Assembly: GCA_020637615.1 (NCBI GenBank)
Contig: JACKKC010000033.1
Span: forward strand, 1-31,818
Source of the DNA: Rhodovulum sp.
Lineage (GTDB): Bacteria; Pseudomonadota; Alphaproteobacteria; Rhodobacterales; Rhodobacteraceae
Direction: 5' to 3'
Length of the DNA stretch: 31,818 nt
The notes beneath the pieces were generated by a model, which saw only the letters and a list, made by a program, of their open reading frames with translations, was not told where the DNA came from and ran no database searches. A program made the translations under genes and the position numbers. Shown in pieces: positions 6,508-17,180 of the stretch (position 1 is its first letter; every line of letters begins with the position of its first letter).

Positions 6508-7674
6508 TCAGGCCGGAACCGGATCGTGCGGCGCCATCAGGCCCGGATTGAGCACGCCCTTCGGATCGAAGCGCGCACGCAACCCCGCCGCGATCGCCGC
6601 CACCGGCGGCGGCTCGGGATGGAAGACGCCCCAGCGGGCGCGGGCCTCGGCGCCGGCGCGCACCAGCGTCGCATGGCCCGGCACGCCGCCGAGCGCAGCC
6701 CGCAGGTCGAAATCCTCCGGCGCCAGCGCCCAGATCAGGCCGCCGCCCCAGTCGAGCATCACCTCCGCCGGCCCCAGCCGCGCCGCGACCCGCGCGCCGT
6801 CGGTCGGCTTGGCCGAGATCCGCCAGACCGCGCCGTCGCTCCCGCCGAGCCGCGCCGCGTCGCGGATCGCCGGCCAGTCGCCCGGCCCCTCCACCACCCG
6901 CGCCATCCCGAAGCGCCGGAGCGCACGCGCCAGTTCCCCGGACCGGTAGGCGACCGAGCCGGCGAGCCCCTCGAGCCGCAGCAGCGTGGCCGAGGCTTCT
7001 CCCGCGCCCGCGGGCAGATGCGCCGCCGCCGAGACCTGGAAAGGCGTGCCGAGCGCTGCGGTCATCGCCCCGACCGCCTCCTCGGCCGAAAGCCCGTCGA
7101 ACACCACGCTCGCGGTGGCCGCTGGCCCGGGAAGCAGCTTGAACGCCACCTCCGTGATCACCCCGAGCGTGCCGTGGCTCCCGGCCAGCAGTTTGACGAG
7201 GTCGAGCCCGGTCACGTTCTTCATCACCCGCCCGCCGTTCTTGACCACCGCCCCGGTCCCGTCGACGAAGCGGATGCCGATCATGCTGTCGCGGCAGGCA
7301 CCGGCCTGGATTCGCCGCGGCCCGGAGGCGTTGGTCGCCACCACCCCGCCGATGGTCGGCGTGCCGGTCCGCCCGGTCAGCGCCCGCGCATCCCAGGGCT
7401 CGAAGGGCAGGACCTGTCCTTCCGACGCCAGCGCCGCCTCGACCTCGGCGAGCGGCGTGCCGGCCCGCACCACCAGCGTCAGCGCGCCAGGCTCGTAGAG
7501 GCTGATGCCGCTCAGGCCCACGGTGGAGAGCCGAGCCGCCCCCTCCGCAGCGAGCCCTGCGCGCGTGCCGCCGCCGCGGATAGCAAAGCCCCCGCCCTGC
7601 GCCCCGGCCTCGCGGATCAGCCCGGCGAGCTCCGCCTCGGTCTCCGGCTGGAATTCGGTCATGGTCGCGGCCAT
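6508..7674 (-). CDS. glcE: Glycolate oxidase FAD-binding subunit GlcE
   Basis: The 388-aa protein is the second flavin-binding subunit of glycolate oxidase, which oxidises glycolate to glyoxylate. An N-terminal PCMH-type FAD domain is shown by RGGGTRAGLA near residue 35 and GGVVATNASGPRRI near residue 120, followed by the SHGTLGVITEVAFKLLP segment. It lacks the full C-terminal catalytic domain of GlcD, as expected for GlcE. It lies just upstream of glcF. It is separated from glcD by a gene on the opposite strand, so it probably has its own promoter in 7675-7783, shared divergently with the DUF454 gene. Confidence 0.93.
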   Translation of the reverse strand: MAATMTEFQPETEAELAGLIREAGAQGGGFAIRGGGTRAGLAAEGAARLSTVGLSGISLYEPGALTLVVRAGTPLAEVEAALASEGQVLPFEPWDARALTGRTGTPTIGGVVATNASGPRRIQAGACRDSMIGIRFVDGTGAVVKNGGRVMKNVTGLDLVKLLAGSHGTLGVITEVAFKLLPGPAATASVVFDGLSAEEAVGAMTAALGTPFQVSAAAHLPAGAGEASATLLRLEGLAGSVAYRSGELARALRRFGMARVVEGPGDWPAIRDAARLGGSDGAVWRISAKPTDGARVAARLGPAEVMLDWGGGLIWALAPEDFDLRAALGGVPGHATLVRAGAEARARWGVFHPEPPPVAAIAAGLRARFDPKGVLNPGLMAPHDPVPA

Positions 7675-7783
7675 CGCCTCCTTGCGCGATCATGTCCGCA
7701 AACCCCGAAGCAAGGCAAGCCATCGCAATGGCGGCCTGGGCGCACTATCCTTACCAGGAAGAGGCAATCGTCGGGAGACAGTC

Positions 7784-8149
7784 TTGGGCCGCATCTTCTG
7801 GACCGGGATGGGCAGCGCGTTCCTCGCGCTCGGCGCCATCGGCGTCCTGCTGCCGCTGGTGCCGACGACGCCCTTCGTGCTGCTGGCGGCCTTCGCTTTC
7901 GCCCGCGGCTCGCCGCGCCTGCGCCACTGGCTCGAGAGCCATCCGCGCTTCGGCCCGCCGATCCAGGACTGGGAGCGCTACGGCGCCATCGCCCCGCGCG
8001 CCAAGCGGCTGGCCACGGCACTCATGGCCCTGACCCTCGCGCTCAGCCTCCTCGCCGGCCTGCCGCTCCGCCTGCTCGCCATCCAGGCCGCCTGCCTCGC
8101 CGGTGCCGCAACCTTCGTGCTCACCCGCCCCGACGGTCCACGGGACTGA
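7784..8149 (+). CDS. DUF454 (YbaN-like) small inner-membrane protein
   Basis: The 121-aa protein resembles the DUF454/YbaN family of small membrane proteins of unknown function. It shows the family pattern MGSAFLALGAIGVLLPLVPTTPFVLLAAFAFARGS at the N-terminus (helix, LPTTPF turn, helix, then RL/W-containing cytoplasmic stretch) and two C-terminal hydrophobic segments (about residues 75-112). I chose TTG at 7784 because GGGAG lies 7-11 nt upstream and it gives a normal N-terminus; an internal ATG at 7808 would remove part of the first helix. It is the only + strand gene inside the glc locus, dividing glcD from glcEF. Confidence 0.8.
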   Translation: MGRIFWTGMGSAFLALGAIGVLLPLVPTTPFVLLAAFAFARGSPRLRHWLESHPRFGPPIQDWERYGAIAPRAKRLATALMALTLALSLLAGLPLRLLAIQAACLAGAATFVLTRPDGPRD

Positions 8150-8380
8150 ACCGCCGTCCCGCCCCCTTTGACTTACCGATGCAGCCTTTGCCCGCGCGGA
8201 GGCGCCGTAGCAGTCCGGCCGCGAATCCAGCGGCGACGGCCGCTCAGATCGACCCTGCCAACGGAACCTTGCCGCCCTCCCATCGTCGTGTGATTGCTTC
8301 GCTGCGCTACCGCAACGGCCACGCACCGGCCGCCGGGGCACGGTCGGGAGTGGGACCAACCGCCCGGCACCCCGCCCGGA

Positions 8381-9814
8381 TCACGCCGCCCGGCGGGCCT
8401 TCGAGCTTTCCAGCGGGAAGACTTTGGCCGGGTTCAGGAGCCAGTCGGGGTCGAAGACGTCCTTGACCCGCAGCTGCGCCTCGATGTCCTCCGGCGCGTA
8501 TTGAACCGCCATCAGGTCGCGCTTCTCGACGCCGACCCCGTGCTCGCCGGTCAGGCACCCCCCGACCTCGACGCAGAGCGTCAGGATATCGGCGCCCAGC
8601 GCCTCGGCCTTCTCGAGCTCCCCCGGCGCATTGGCATTGTAGAGGATCAGCGGGTGCATGTTGCCGTCCCCGGCATGGAAGACATTGGCCACGCCGAGCC
8701 CGTAGCCCGCGGTCATCTCGCCGATACGCCGCAGCACCTCCGGCAGGGCGCTGACCGGGATGGTGCCGTCGAGGCAGATATAGTCGTTGATCTGGCCCAT
8801 GGCGCCGAAGGCCGCCTTCCGCCCCTTCCAGATCAGCGCGCTTTCCGCCGCCGAGCGGCTCTCGCGCAGCTCCAGCGGATCGTGGCTTCGCGCGATCTCG
8901 GTGATCTTGGCCAGCTGCTCGGCGATCTCGGCCTCCGATCCCTCCACCTCGACGATCAGGAGCGCCTCCACGTCCGGATAGCCGGCATGGGCGAAATCCT
9001 CGCAGGCACGGATGCAGGGCCGGTCCATGAACTCGATCGCCACCGGCAGCACGCCGGCCTTGATGATGTCGCGCACGCAGGCGCCGGCGACTTCGTTGGA
9101 GCCGAAGCCCATCAGCACCGGGCGCGCGCCCTCGGGCTTCCTCAGGATGCGCAGCACCGCCTCGGTCACCACGCCGAGCTGCCCCTCGGAGCCGCAGATC
9201 ACCCCGAGCAGGTCGTAGCCCGCCGCGTCGAGATGCGCGCCGCCGAGTTCCACCACAGTGCCGTCCATCAGCACCATGGTCACGCCGAGCAGGTTGTTGG
9301 TGGTCACGCCGTATTTCAGGCAATGCGCGCCGCCGGAATTCATCCCGATATTGCCGGCGATGGCGCAGGCGAGCTGGCTCGAAGGGTCGGGCGCGTAGAA
9401 GAAATCCTCATCCTCCACCGCCCCGGTCACGCTGAGGTTGGTCCGCCCGGTCTGCAGGCGGATGAAGCGGTTCTCGTAATCGGTCTCCAGCACCGCCGTC
9501 AGCCGCGCCACGCCGAGGACCACGCAGTCGGCGGTCGGCAGCGCCCCGCCCGCGAGGCTGGTCCCCGATCCGCGCGGCACCACCGGCACGTGCTCGCCAT
9601 GGCAGAGCCGCAGCACCGCGGCGACCTCCTCGGTGGAGGCCGGCAGCACCACCGCCAGCGGCGGACAGCGATAGGCGGTCAGCGCGTCGCATTCGTAGAC
9701 CTTGACCTCGGCGGGATCGGAGATCACCGCGTCCTCCGGCAGGATCGATTTCAGCTTCGCGACGATCGCCTCCTTGCGCGCGAGGATCGCCGGATCGGGA
9801 TCGGGCATCTGCAT
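8381..9814 (-). CDS. glcD: Glycolate oxidase catalytic subunit GlcD (FAD-linked oxidase)
   Basis: The 477-aa protein is the catalytic flavoprotein of glycolate oxidase. The N-terminal FAD-binding PCMH domain shows VVPRGSGTSLAGGALP near residue 75 and the NIGMNSGGAHCLKYGVTTNN segment near 150. The C-terminal FAD-linked oxidase domain ends with the conserved GEHGVGVEKRDLM motif. GlcD/E/F convert glycolate, for example from photorespiration or algal exudates, to glyoxylate for the malate synthase or glycerate routes. GGGAGAAG precedes the ATG. The 231-bp stretch 8150-8380 between its stop and the DUF454 gene holds no recognisable gene or terminator. Confidence 0.95.
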   Translation of the reverse strand: MQMPDPDPAILARKEAIVAKLKSILPEDAVISDPAEVKVYECDALTAYRCPPLAVVLPASTEEVAAVLRLCHGEHVPVVPRGSGTSLAGGALPTADCVVLGVARLTAVLETDYENRFIRLQTGRTNLSVTGAVEDEDFFYAPDPSSQLACAIAGNIGMNSGGAHCLKYGVTTNNLLGVTMVLMDGTVVELGGAHLDAAGYDLLGVICGSEGQLGVVTEAVLRILRKPEGARPVLMGFGSNEVAGACVRDIIKAGVLPVAIEFMDRPCIRACEDFAHAGYPDVEALLIVEVEGSEAEIAEQLAKITEIARSHDPLELRESRSAAESALIWKGRKAAFGAMGQINDYICLDGTIPVSALPEVLRRIGEMTAGYGLGVANVFHAGDGNMHPLILYNANAPGELEKAEALGADILTLCVEVGGCLTGEHGVGVEKRDLMAVQYAPEDIEAQLRVKDVFDPDWLLNPAKVFPLESSKARRAA

Positions 9815-10012
9815 CGGCTTCTCCCGTCAAGGGCCGAGGGACGGCAAGCGCCGGATGCTACCACGGCCGGTCGGGGCGAAAAAGGCCGCGCCCCAAGCGC
9901 CCAATCGGTCCCGCAACAAGACGAGGGCAGCGCCCGCCGGGCGAGACGGTGACTCTGGGCCCGACTTAAACCCGGGCGGACCGAGCCGCGTCTTCGAATG
10001 CCCTTCTCCTGC

Positions 10013-12085
10013 CTAGCGCCCCTCGATGCGCCAGGCGCCGAAGGCCAGTGCCACGGCGAGGATCAGCATGAGCCATGCCGGCGCCAGCGCCACCTGCCGG
10101 ATGTCGCGAAGCTGATAGGCCTCGCGGTCGGCGAGCCCGATCCAGCCGCGTCCCGCGGCGACCCGGCCCTCGCGCACGCGGCGGATGTCCGGCACGCCGT
10201 CCTCCAGCCGCAGGATCCCGCCGCGCGTCGCCGCCGCCAGCGGCGCGAGCGCCGCTCCGTCCGACACCGGGTTCTCGAATTCCCGCGGCGCCGAGGGCCC
10301 GACCACCGCCACCGCCGCGAGATCGCCGTTCTCCAGCCGCCAGACGCCATGCTCGGCCGCGGCGATCCGGCCTTCCCAACGCCCCGGCGCCACCTCCTTC
10401 ATCGCCACCTCCTCGCTCGCGCCCGAGGGGCTGGTGGCGGTCACCGGCGGGATCTCGGCCTCGAGCGTGCGGCGCGTCACCGCCACGTCGCCGCCGTCGC
10501 CGGTGCCGAGCAGCACGTTCTCCTCCAGCTCCGGCTCCTTCATCAGCCAATGGGCCAGACGGCGCAGCAGCTCGAGCTGCGGTCCGCCGCCCTCGTAACC
10601 GCGGCTCCAGAGCCAGGCCTCGTCGGAGGCCAGCACCGCGACCCGCCCCTCCCCCTGGCGGTCGAGCACCAGGAGCGGCCGGTCGTCCGGGCCGGTCATG
10701 ACCACCTCGCCCTCCGGGGCGTCGAGCTCGACGATGCGGAACCAGCGGCCCCAGCCCGGCGTGCCGTCCGCGGCCGGCGGGCGCGGGGCATGGGATTCGA
10801 GGTCGGCGGTGACCGGATGGCGATGGCCCAGCTCCGGGATCCGCGGCGCGAAGCCCCGCTCCACCACCCGGGCGGTGGGCTGGACCGGCAGCACCCCGCG
10901 CAGCGGCGAGCGGTAGAGGCTCTCGGCGCCGGCGAAATCCTCGCCCGCGGCGACCAGGAGCGCGCCGCCGTCGCGCACGTAGCGGGCGATGTTCTCGAAA
11001 TAATCGTTCGGCAGGATGCCGCGGCGCTTGTAGCGGTCGAAGATGATCAGGTCGAACTCGTCGACCTTCTCCATGAAGAGCTCCTGGGTGGGGAAGGCGA
11101 TCAGCGAGAGCTCGAAGACCGGGACGAAATCCTGCTTCTCCGGCGGGCGCAGGATGGTGAAATGCACCAGGTCGACGGCGCTGTCGGATTTCAGCAGGTT
11201 CCGCCAGGTGCGCTCGCCGGGATAGGGTTCGCCCGAGACGAGCAGCACCCGCAGCCGGTCGCGCACGCCGTTGATCGAGACCACGGCAGCATTGTTGCGC
11301 TCGGTCAGTTCACCCGTCACCTGCGGCGTGGCGAATTCCAGCACGTTGACCCCGCCGCGCCCGAGCGTGACCGGCAGCGTGACCGATTCGCCCACCGGCA
11401 CGTCGAAGCGCAGCGGCGTGGTGCCGTCGAGCGCGATGGTCAGCGGCGCGAACCCGCCATTCTCCGGCGCCGTGCCGATGTCCTCCACGCGCAGGGTCAC
11501 GCTGACCGGCTCGTCGATGATCGCGAAGGCCGGCGCCGTCTCGATCACGATGCGGCGGTCCCAGTCCGCGGCGCTGCCGCTGAGCAGCACATGGACCGGG
11601 CCGGGGAATTCCGCCAGCGCATCGGCGTCGTGCACCTGACCGTCGGTCACCAGGATCGCCCCGGCGATCCGGTCGGGCGGGATTTCCGCCGCCGCCTCGG
11701 CCAGCGCGCCGAGGAGCCGGGTCCCGTCCTCTCCCCGGTCGCGCACCCGGATCTCGCGCAGCTCCAGCCCGCCGGTCTCGCGGAGCCGGTCGAGCCGTGC
11801 CCCGAGGCCGTCGATCGCCGCCGTCACCTGGTCGGGCCGGAGCCCGATCCGGTTCGAGGCGCTCTCGTCGATCACCACGAGCGCGATGTCGGCAACCGGC
11901 AGCCGGTCCTCCTGGCGCCAGGACGGCTGCGCCAGCGCCACCAGCAGCACCAGCGCCGCCAGCGCGCGCAGCCACCAGCCGCCCAGCCCCCGCCACAGCG
12001 CCAGAACCAGCGCCACGAGGCTCAGCCCGGCCAAGGCGGCGATCAGGCCTAGCGGCAGCTGCGGGTCGAAGGCAATCATCGACAT
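10013..12085 (-). CDS. Large membrane protein with VWA-like and glutamine-amidotransferase-like domains (moxR operon)
   Basis: The 690-aa protein has two N-terminal membrane helices (about residues 11-29 and 36-55) and one C-terminal helix (about 665-685). After the second helix is DIALVVIDESASN, which contains a D-x-S-x-S sequence like the MIDAS metal site of von Willebrand A domains. A large periplasmic part follows, with a segment (NIARYVRDGGALLVAAGEDF) like the class I glutamine-amidotransferase-like fold found in such operons. It starts 3 nt after the DUF4159 gene stop, the last gene of the moxR operon. Function is unknown; by analogy with MoxR/Bat systems it may form an envelope complex acted on by the MoxR ATPase (inference). 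Confidence 0.8.
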   Translation of the reverse strand: MSMIAFDPQLPLGLIAALAGLSLVALVLALWRGLGGWWLRALAALVLLVALAQPSWRQEDRLPVADIALVVIDESASNRIGLRPDQVTAAIDGLGARLDRLRETGGLELREIRVRDRGEDGTRLLGALAEAAAEIPPDRIAGAILVTDGQVHDADALAEFPGPVHVLLSGSAADWDRRIVIETAPAFAIIDEPVSVTLRVEDIGTAPENGGFAPLTIALDGTTPLRFDVPVGESVTLPVTLGRGGVNVLEFATPQVTGELTERNNAAVVSINGVRDRLRVLLVSGEPYPGERTWRNLLKSDSAVDLVHFTILRPPEKQDFVPVFELSLIAFPTQELFMEKVDEFDLIIFDRYKRRGILPNDYFENIARYVRDGGALLVAAGEDFAGAESLYRSPLRGVLPVQPTARVVERGFAPRIPELGHRHPVTADLESHAPRPPAADGTPGWGRWFRIVELDAPEGEVVMTGPDDRPLLVLDRQGEGRVAVLASDEAWLWSRGYEGGGPQLELLRRLAHWLMKEPELEENVLLGTGDGGDVAVTRRTLEAEIPPVTATSPSGASEEVAMKEVAPGRWEGRIAAAEHGVWRLENGDLAAVAVVGPSAPREFENPVSDGAALAPLAAATRGGILRLEDGVPDIRRVREGRVAAGRGWIGLADREAYQLRDIRQVALAPAWLMLILAVALAFGAWRIEGR

Positions 12086-12088
12086 CTG

Positions 12089-14884
12089 CTACTGGCCCAG
12101 CCGGTCGAGCAGCGCGGGCACGTGAACCTGGTCGGATTTGTAGTTGCCCGTCATCACGTGCATGATCAGGTTCACCCCGAAGCGGATAGCCATCTCGCGC
12201 TGGCGCTCGCCGGCGATGCCGCGGCCCACGGGATACATCGGCTGGCCGTTCTCCTGCATCGCCCAGGCCGAGGCCCAGTCGTTGCCGCCGATCACCACGG
12301 GCGTGACCCCGTCGTTGAGGTTGCGGAACGGCATGCCCTCGACCTCCTCGGCTGCCGGCGCGGCCTCCACCCAGACCGTCGAGGCGTCCCAGCGGCCGGG
12401 AAAGTCCTGCAGCAGGTAAAAGGTCCGCGTCAGGACGTGGTCGAGCGGCACCGGTTCCAAGGGCGGCACGTCGAGCCGGCTCGCGATGCGCTGCAGCGCG
12501 CGCCCGTTCGGGGTCGTCCCGCCCAGGCTGCCGCCGAGATCGGCATCCCGCGTGTCGAATAGGATCATGCCGCCGAAGCGCAGGAAATCGTTGAGTCGCG
12601 CGGCCGCGGCATCGGAAGGCGCGGCCTGCCCCTCGGTGACCGGCCAGTAGAGGAAAGGATAGAGCGCGATCTCGTCGCGCTCCAGATCGACCCCCACGGG
12701 CTCGGCGGGCTCGACCGCCGTGCGGTCGAAGAGCGCCCGGCTCAGGCCCCTCAGCCCGGCCTCGCTCACCGCATCGACGCGGGAGTTCCCCGTCTTCACA
12801 TAGGCGAGCACCGTGCGGTTCGCGGCATAGAGTGCGGCGGCCTCCGAGCTCGTATCCTGCGCCCGAGCCGCCGTCCCGGCCGCGCCCGCGAGCCCCGCGG
12901 CGAGCAGGACCAGCGCCGCGCCCCGCGCCACCGCCCGCGCGCCGCCGCTCCCGAGCCGGCCCGAGATGCGCAGCGTCGCCAGCACGTCCGCGGCGAGCAG
13001 CACCAGCGCCAGCGCCAGCAGCCAGGGGCCGAGCCGGCGCTCCGCGGGGCGGTCGAGCGCCTCCTGCACCAGCGCATCGGGCAGGCCGGCCATCGGCGCG
13101 AGCCGGTCGTCCCGGCGCATCACGTTGAGCGCCACTCGCCGCTCGCCGCTGCCGTAGATCCCCGGCGGCATCTCCGCCGAGGGCCTATCCTCCGCCAGCG
13201 CCGCGCCCTCGATCCCCGAGACGAGGCTCGGCGTCTCCAGCTCGCCGAACCCGTTCATCACCTGGAGCGGGGTCCAGATCCCGCCCTCCACCGCCTCGGG
13301 CGCCGGCCCGAGGCCGCCGGCGCTCTGGGCCAGCCGCTCGAGCATCTGCACGAAGAGCCCCGAGAGCGGCAGGTTCGACCAGTCGGCATTGGCGGTGACA
13401 TGGAAGAGCACGAGCCGCCCGTCGCCGATCGCCCGGCCGGTCACGAGCGGCGTTCCGTCCTCGAGGCTCGCCATCACCCGCTCCGGCAGATCCGGATCGG
13501 GCTGCGCCACCACCTGCGCCGAGATGTCCACGTCCTCGGGCACCGGCAGCCCCGCGAAGGGGCCGCCCTCGGGAAACGGGCGCAGCTTGCGCGGCGCGCC
13601 CCAGGACATCGCCCCGCCCACCGACCGCCCCCCGGCGCGCAGCCGCACCGGAAGCAGCGGGTCGGGTTCCAGCTGCCCCGCGCCCGAAGCCGCCAGCCGC
13701 GGCCCGGCGAAGCGCACCAGAAGGCCGCCGGCCTCGATCCAGGGCATCAGCAGCGCGCGCTCGGCCTCGCCGATCGCCCCGACATCCGCGAGGATCAGCA
13801 TGTCGGGCGCGGTGTTGAGCATCTCGCCCAAGGGCGCCTCGACGACCTCGGCGAAGGGCTCCAGCGCCTTGCGCAGGTAATGCAGCGGGTCGACCAGATC
13901 CTGCCCCTCGCCGCCGGCCCGCCCCGAGACGAGACCAACCTTGCGCCGGCGCACCGCATCATCGGCGAGCACCACCCCGCCCGCCGAGGCGCCCTCGGCG
14001 AGCTGCAGCCGCATCACCCGGTTGCGCAGCTCGATCGGCATCGCGACCGGCACGTCGACGCTGTCTGCACCCGCGCCAAACTCGGCCGTCGCCGAGCCCA
14101 GGACCCGTTCGATGCCGTTCGGATCCGGCCCGATCGCGAGGATGCCGACCGGCACCGCCCCGGCGACCCCGGCCCGCAGGGCGCGGACCCGTAGCGCGCC
14201 CTCCTCGAGCCAGGGCGGGGTCAGCGCGAGCGCGCTGCGCCCGGCGCGCGCCAGCGTCACCGGCCCGCGCGCGAGCAGCGCCTCGGCGAGCGCGCCTTCG
14301 CCACCGTCCCCGATGCCGTCGCCGAGCCAGAGCGTCTCGAAATCACCCGCCTGCGCACCCGCGATCCAGGCTGCCCAGGCGCCGCGGTCCGGCGCCCAGG
14401 GCTGCGGCGCGAATCCGGCGAGCCGCCCCTGCCATTCCGAGGCCGCGCGCCAAGGGATCCCGCCCTCCGCCGGCGGCGCCGCAGCCAGCGAGAGAACCGC
14501 CGCCGTCCGGCCCTCGCGGCTCGCATCCTCCAGGGCCGCCGCGACCCGGTCCATGCGCGCGTTCCAGCCCGGCGCATCGGCCCAACCGCCGTCGAGCAGC
14601 ACCAGGAGCGGCCCGCCCCGGCCCTCGGCGCGCGGGTTCAGCACCGGCCCCGCGAAAGCGATGATCGCCGCCGCCAGCGCCAGCATGCGCAGGGCGAGCA
14701 GCCACCAGGGCGTGCGCTCGGGCATGCGTTCCGGATCGTCGAGGCCGAGCAACAGCCGCACGCCCGGGAAGGCCCGCCGCGCCGGCGCCGGCGGCACCGC
14801 GCGCAGGAGCCACCATAGGATCGGCAGCGCCGCCAGTCCCAGGAGCAGCCATGGCGCGAGGAAGGCAACCGGCCCGATGCTCAT
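12089..14884 (-). CDS. BatA-like / DUF4159 domain membrane protein (moxR operon)
   Basis: The 931-aa protein begins with a BatA-type N-terminus: a helix at about residues 8-27 followed by RRAFPGVRLLLGLDDPERMPERTPWWLLALR and a second helix. A long periplasmic region follows, then two more helices at about 618-640 and 655-672. The last ~250 residues match DUF4159 (ALYAANRTVLAYVKTG, FLYWPVTEG, GGMILFDTRDAD, FYLLQDFPGRWD, GGNDWASAW, RFGVNLIMHVMTGNYKSDQ). The ATG at 14884 is preferred to the longer open frame to 15034, which overlaps the DUF58 gene and lacks a membrane N-terminus. It follows the DUF58 gene by 7 nt. Function is unknown beyond its membership of a MoxR-associated envelope operon. Confidence 0.85.
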   Translation of the reverse strand: MSIGPVAFLAPWLLLGLAALPILWWLLRAVPPAPARRAFPGVRLLLGLDDPERMPERTPWWLLALRMLALAAAIIAFAGPVLNPRAEGRGGPLLVLLDGGWADAPGWNARMDRVAAALEDASREGRTAAVLSLAAAPPAEGGIPWRAASEWQGRLAGFAPQPWAPDRGAWAAWIAGAQAGDFETLWLGDGIGDGGEGALAEALLARGPVTLARAGRSALALTPPWLEEGALRVRALRAGVAGAVPVGILAIGPDPNGIERVLGSATAEFGAGADSVDVPVAMPIELRNRVMRLQLAEGASAGGVVLADDAVRRRKVGLVSGRAGGEGQDLVDPLHYLRKALEPFAEVVEAPLGEMLNTAPDMLILADVGAIGEAERALLMPWIEAGGLLVRFAGPRLAASGAGQLEPDPLLPVRLRAGGRSVGGAMSWGAPRKLRPFPEGGPFAGLPVPEDVDISAQVVAQPDPDLPERVMASLEDGTPLVTGRAIGDGRLVLFHVTANADWSNLPLSGLFVQMLERLAQSAGGLGPAPEAVEGGIWTPLQVMNGFGELETPSLVSGIEGAALAEDRPSAEMPPGIYGSGERRVALNVMRRDDRLAPMAGLPDALVQEALDRPAERRLGPWLLALALVLLAADVLATLRISGRLGSGGARAVARGAALVLLAAGLAGAAGTAARAQDTSSEAAALYAANRTVLAYVKTGNSRVDAVSEAGLRGLSRALFDRTAVEPAEPVGVDLERDEIALYPFLYWPVTEGQAAPSDAAAARLNDFLRFGGMILFDTRDADLGGSLGGTTPNGRALQRIASRLDVPPLEPVPLDHVLTRTFYLLQDFPGRWDASTVWVEAAPAAEEVEGMPFRNLNDGVTPVVIGGNDWASAWAMQENGQPMYPVGRGIAGERQREMAIRFGVNLIMHVMTGNYKSDQVHVPALLDRLGQ

Positions 14885-14891
14885 GCCCGCC

Positions 14892-15805
14892 TCATGCGCG
14901 CTCGCCCACGGCCATGTAGAGCCAGAGCAGTGCGGCGCGCGGGCTCTGGCTGGTGCGATGGAAGAGGCAGCGCCAGCCGAGCCGGCGCGCCAGGTCCTGC
15001 AGGTAGGCGCGCCGTTCCGCCAGCCGCCGGACATAAGCCTCGCGCAGCGCCCGTGCCCGCTGGGTCTCGAATTCGGTTCCTCCGCCCATGCTCTGGAAGA
15101 TCACCCGCCCGTCGAAGGGAAAGACCTCCTCGCTTTCGTCGAGCACCTGGACGAAGACGCCCTGAACGCCACGGTCGGCGGCCTGGGCCAGCGCCGGGGT
15201 CAACGCCTCGGGATCCCCGAGGAAATCGGAGAGAAAGACCGCCCGCGCGCCCTTGGGCATCCGGTCGGGCGGCGGCGCGCCATATTCCGGGCGCTCGTCG
15301 GCCGGCTCGGCGCCGAGCTCCATGGCGAGCCGATTGAGCTGCGCCCGCCCGCTGCGCGGCTGGGCGGCGGCGCTGCCCATCAGCGCCACCCGCTCGCCCG
15401 CCTTGATCAGCAGGACCGAGAGCGCCAGCGCCAGGAGCGCCGCCCGCTCGCGCTTGGACCGCGCGGCGGGATCGGACCGGAAGTCCATCGACTGCGCACC
15501 ATCGACCCAGAAGCAGACGGTCTGCGCCGCCTCCCATTCCATCTCACGGATGAACTGCAGATCCGACTTGCCCGACCGCCGCCAGTCGACCATCGACCGC
15601 GCATCCCCCGGCACCGCCTGCCGGTACTGCCAGAAGTTCTCGCCATGGCCGGCCCGCCGCCGTCCGTGCACGCCCATCGCGACATTGCCGGCGAGGAATT
15701 CCGCCTCCGCCAGCAATGGCGGCAGCGCGCCAGCGATCTTCTCGGCGTCACGCCGCAGCCCGATCGCGCCCTGGGGCTTCTCCCTGCCGCGAAGGCGGGG
15801 CTCGA

Positions 15806-15809
<4 letters not shown>
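14892..15809 (-). CDS. DUF58 domain protein (MoxR-associated, VWA-like)
   Basis: The 305-aa soluble protein matches DUF58. The conserved block DARSMVDWRRSGKSDLQFIREMEWE precedes a VWA-like strand (VCFWVDGAQSMDFRS). DUF58 proteins are almost always encoded next to moxR and are thought to be clients or partners of the MoxR chaperone ATPase. Its ATG overlaps the moxR stop by 4 nt (ATGA), so translation is coupled. No signal peptide or membrane segment is seen. Confidence 0.88.
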
Positions 15810-16813
<1,004 letters not shown>

Positions 16814-17180
16814 GTCCCGCCTGCCTTTCCGCGCGCGTTGCCCGTCCTCCCTACAGGATCTAGCATGTCGCGAGGCGACAGTAACGCGGCTTGGCGTGCC
16901 GGCAATGGGCAACGGAGTTCACAATCCGGACAGTTTGCGCGCAGGCGGCAGGCTCGCCCGCCAAGGATCGGCTCAGGCGCGGTGAGCGCCGCCCGGCGCC
17001 CGGCGGGCCGCCCCGGGACGGAGATCGGATCGAAAATCGGGCCGTTGCTCGTTTTCGCTCAGGCCTCGCGGCAAGAATTGCCTTGGCGCGCGAATTATGC
17101 GCTTCCGCCGGCGGATTGCTGGCCGGGGAGATTGACACTAGGCTGCCGGCCAGACGCCACGCGACTGGAGGCCCGGGCCC
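16814..17180. other. Divergent promoter region between moxR operon and DUF1285 gene
   Basis: This 367-bp stretch has no convincing gene. A perfect 6-bp inverted repeat, TGTCGC-GAG-GCGACA (16866-16880), lies 53 bp upstream of the moxR start and could be an operator or a small hairpin. A TTGACA (17132-17137) precedes the DUF1285 gene by 43 bp but has no good -10 at 17 nt. No RNA gene is recognised. Confidence 0.4.

Noticed and set aside
6400..8466. 688-aa open frame on the + strand
   Set aside because: It is antisense to glcE and runs out of frame through the DUF454 gene; no recognisable domain.
9998..12052. 684-aa open frame on the + strand
   Set aside because: It is antisense to the VWA-like membrane protein gene. 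Its product is Arg/His/Asp/Gln-rich low-complexity sequence without domains, typical of a shadow frame in GC-rich DNA.
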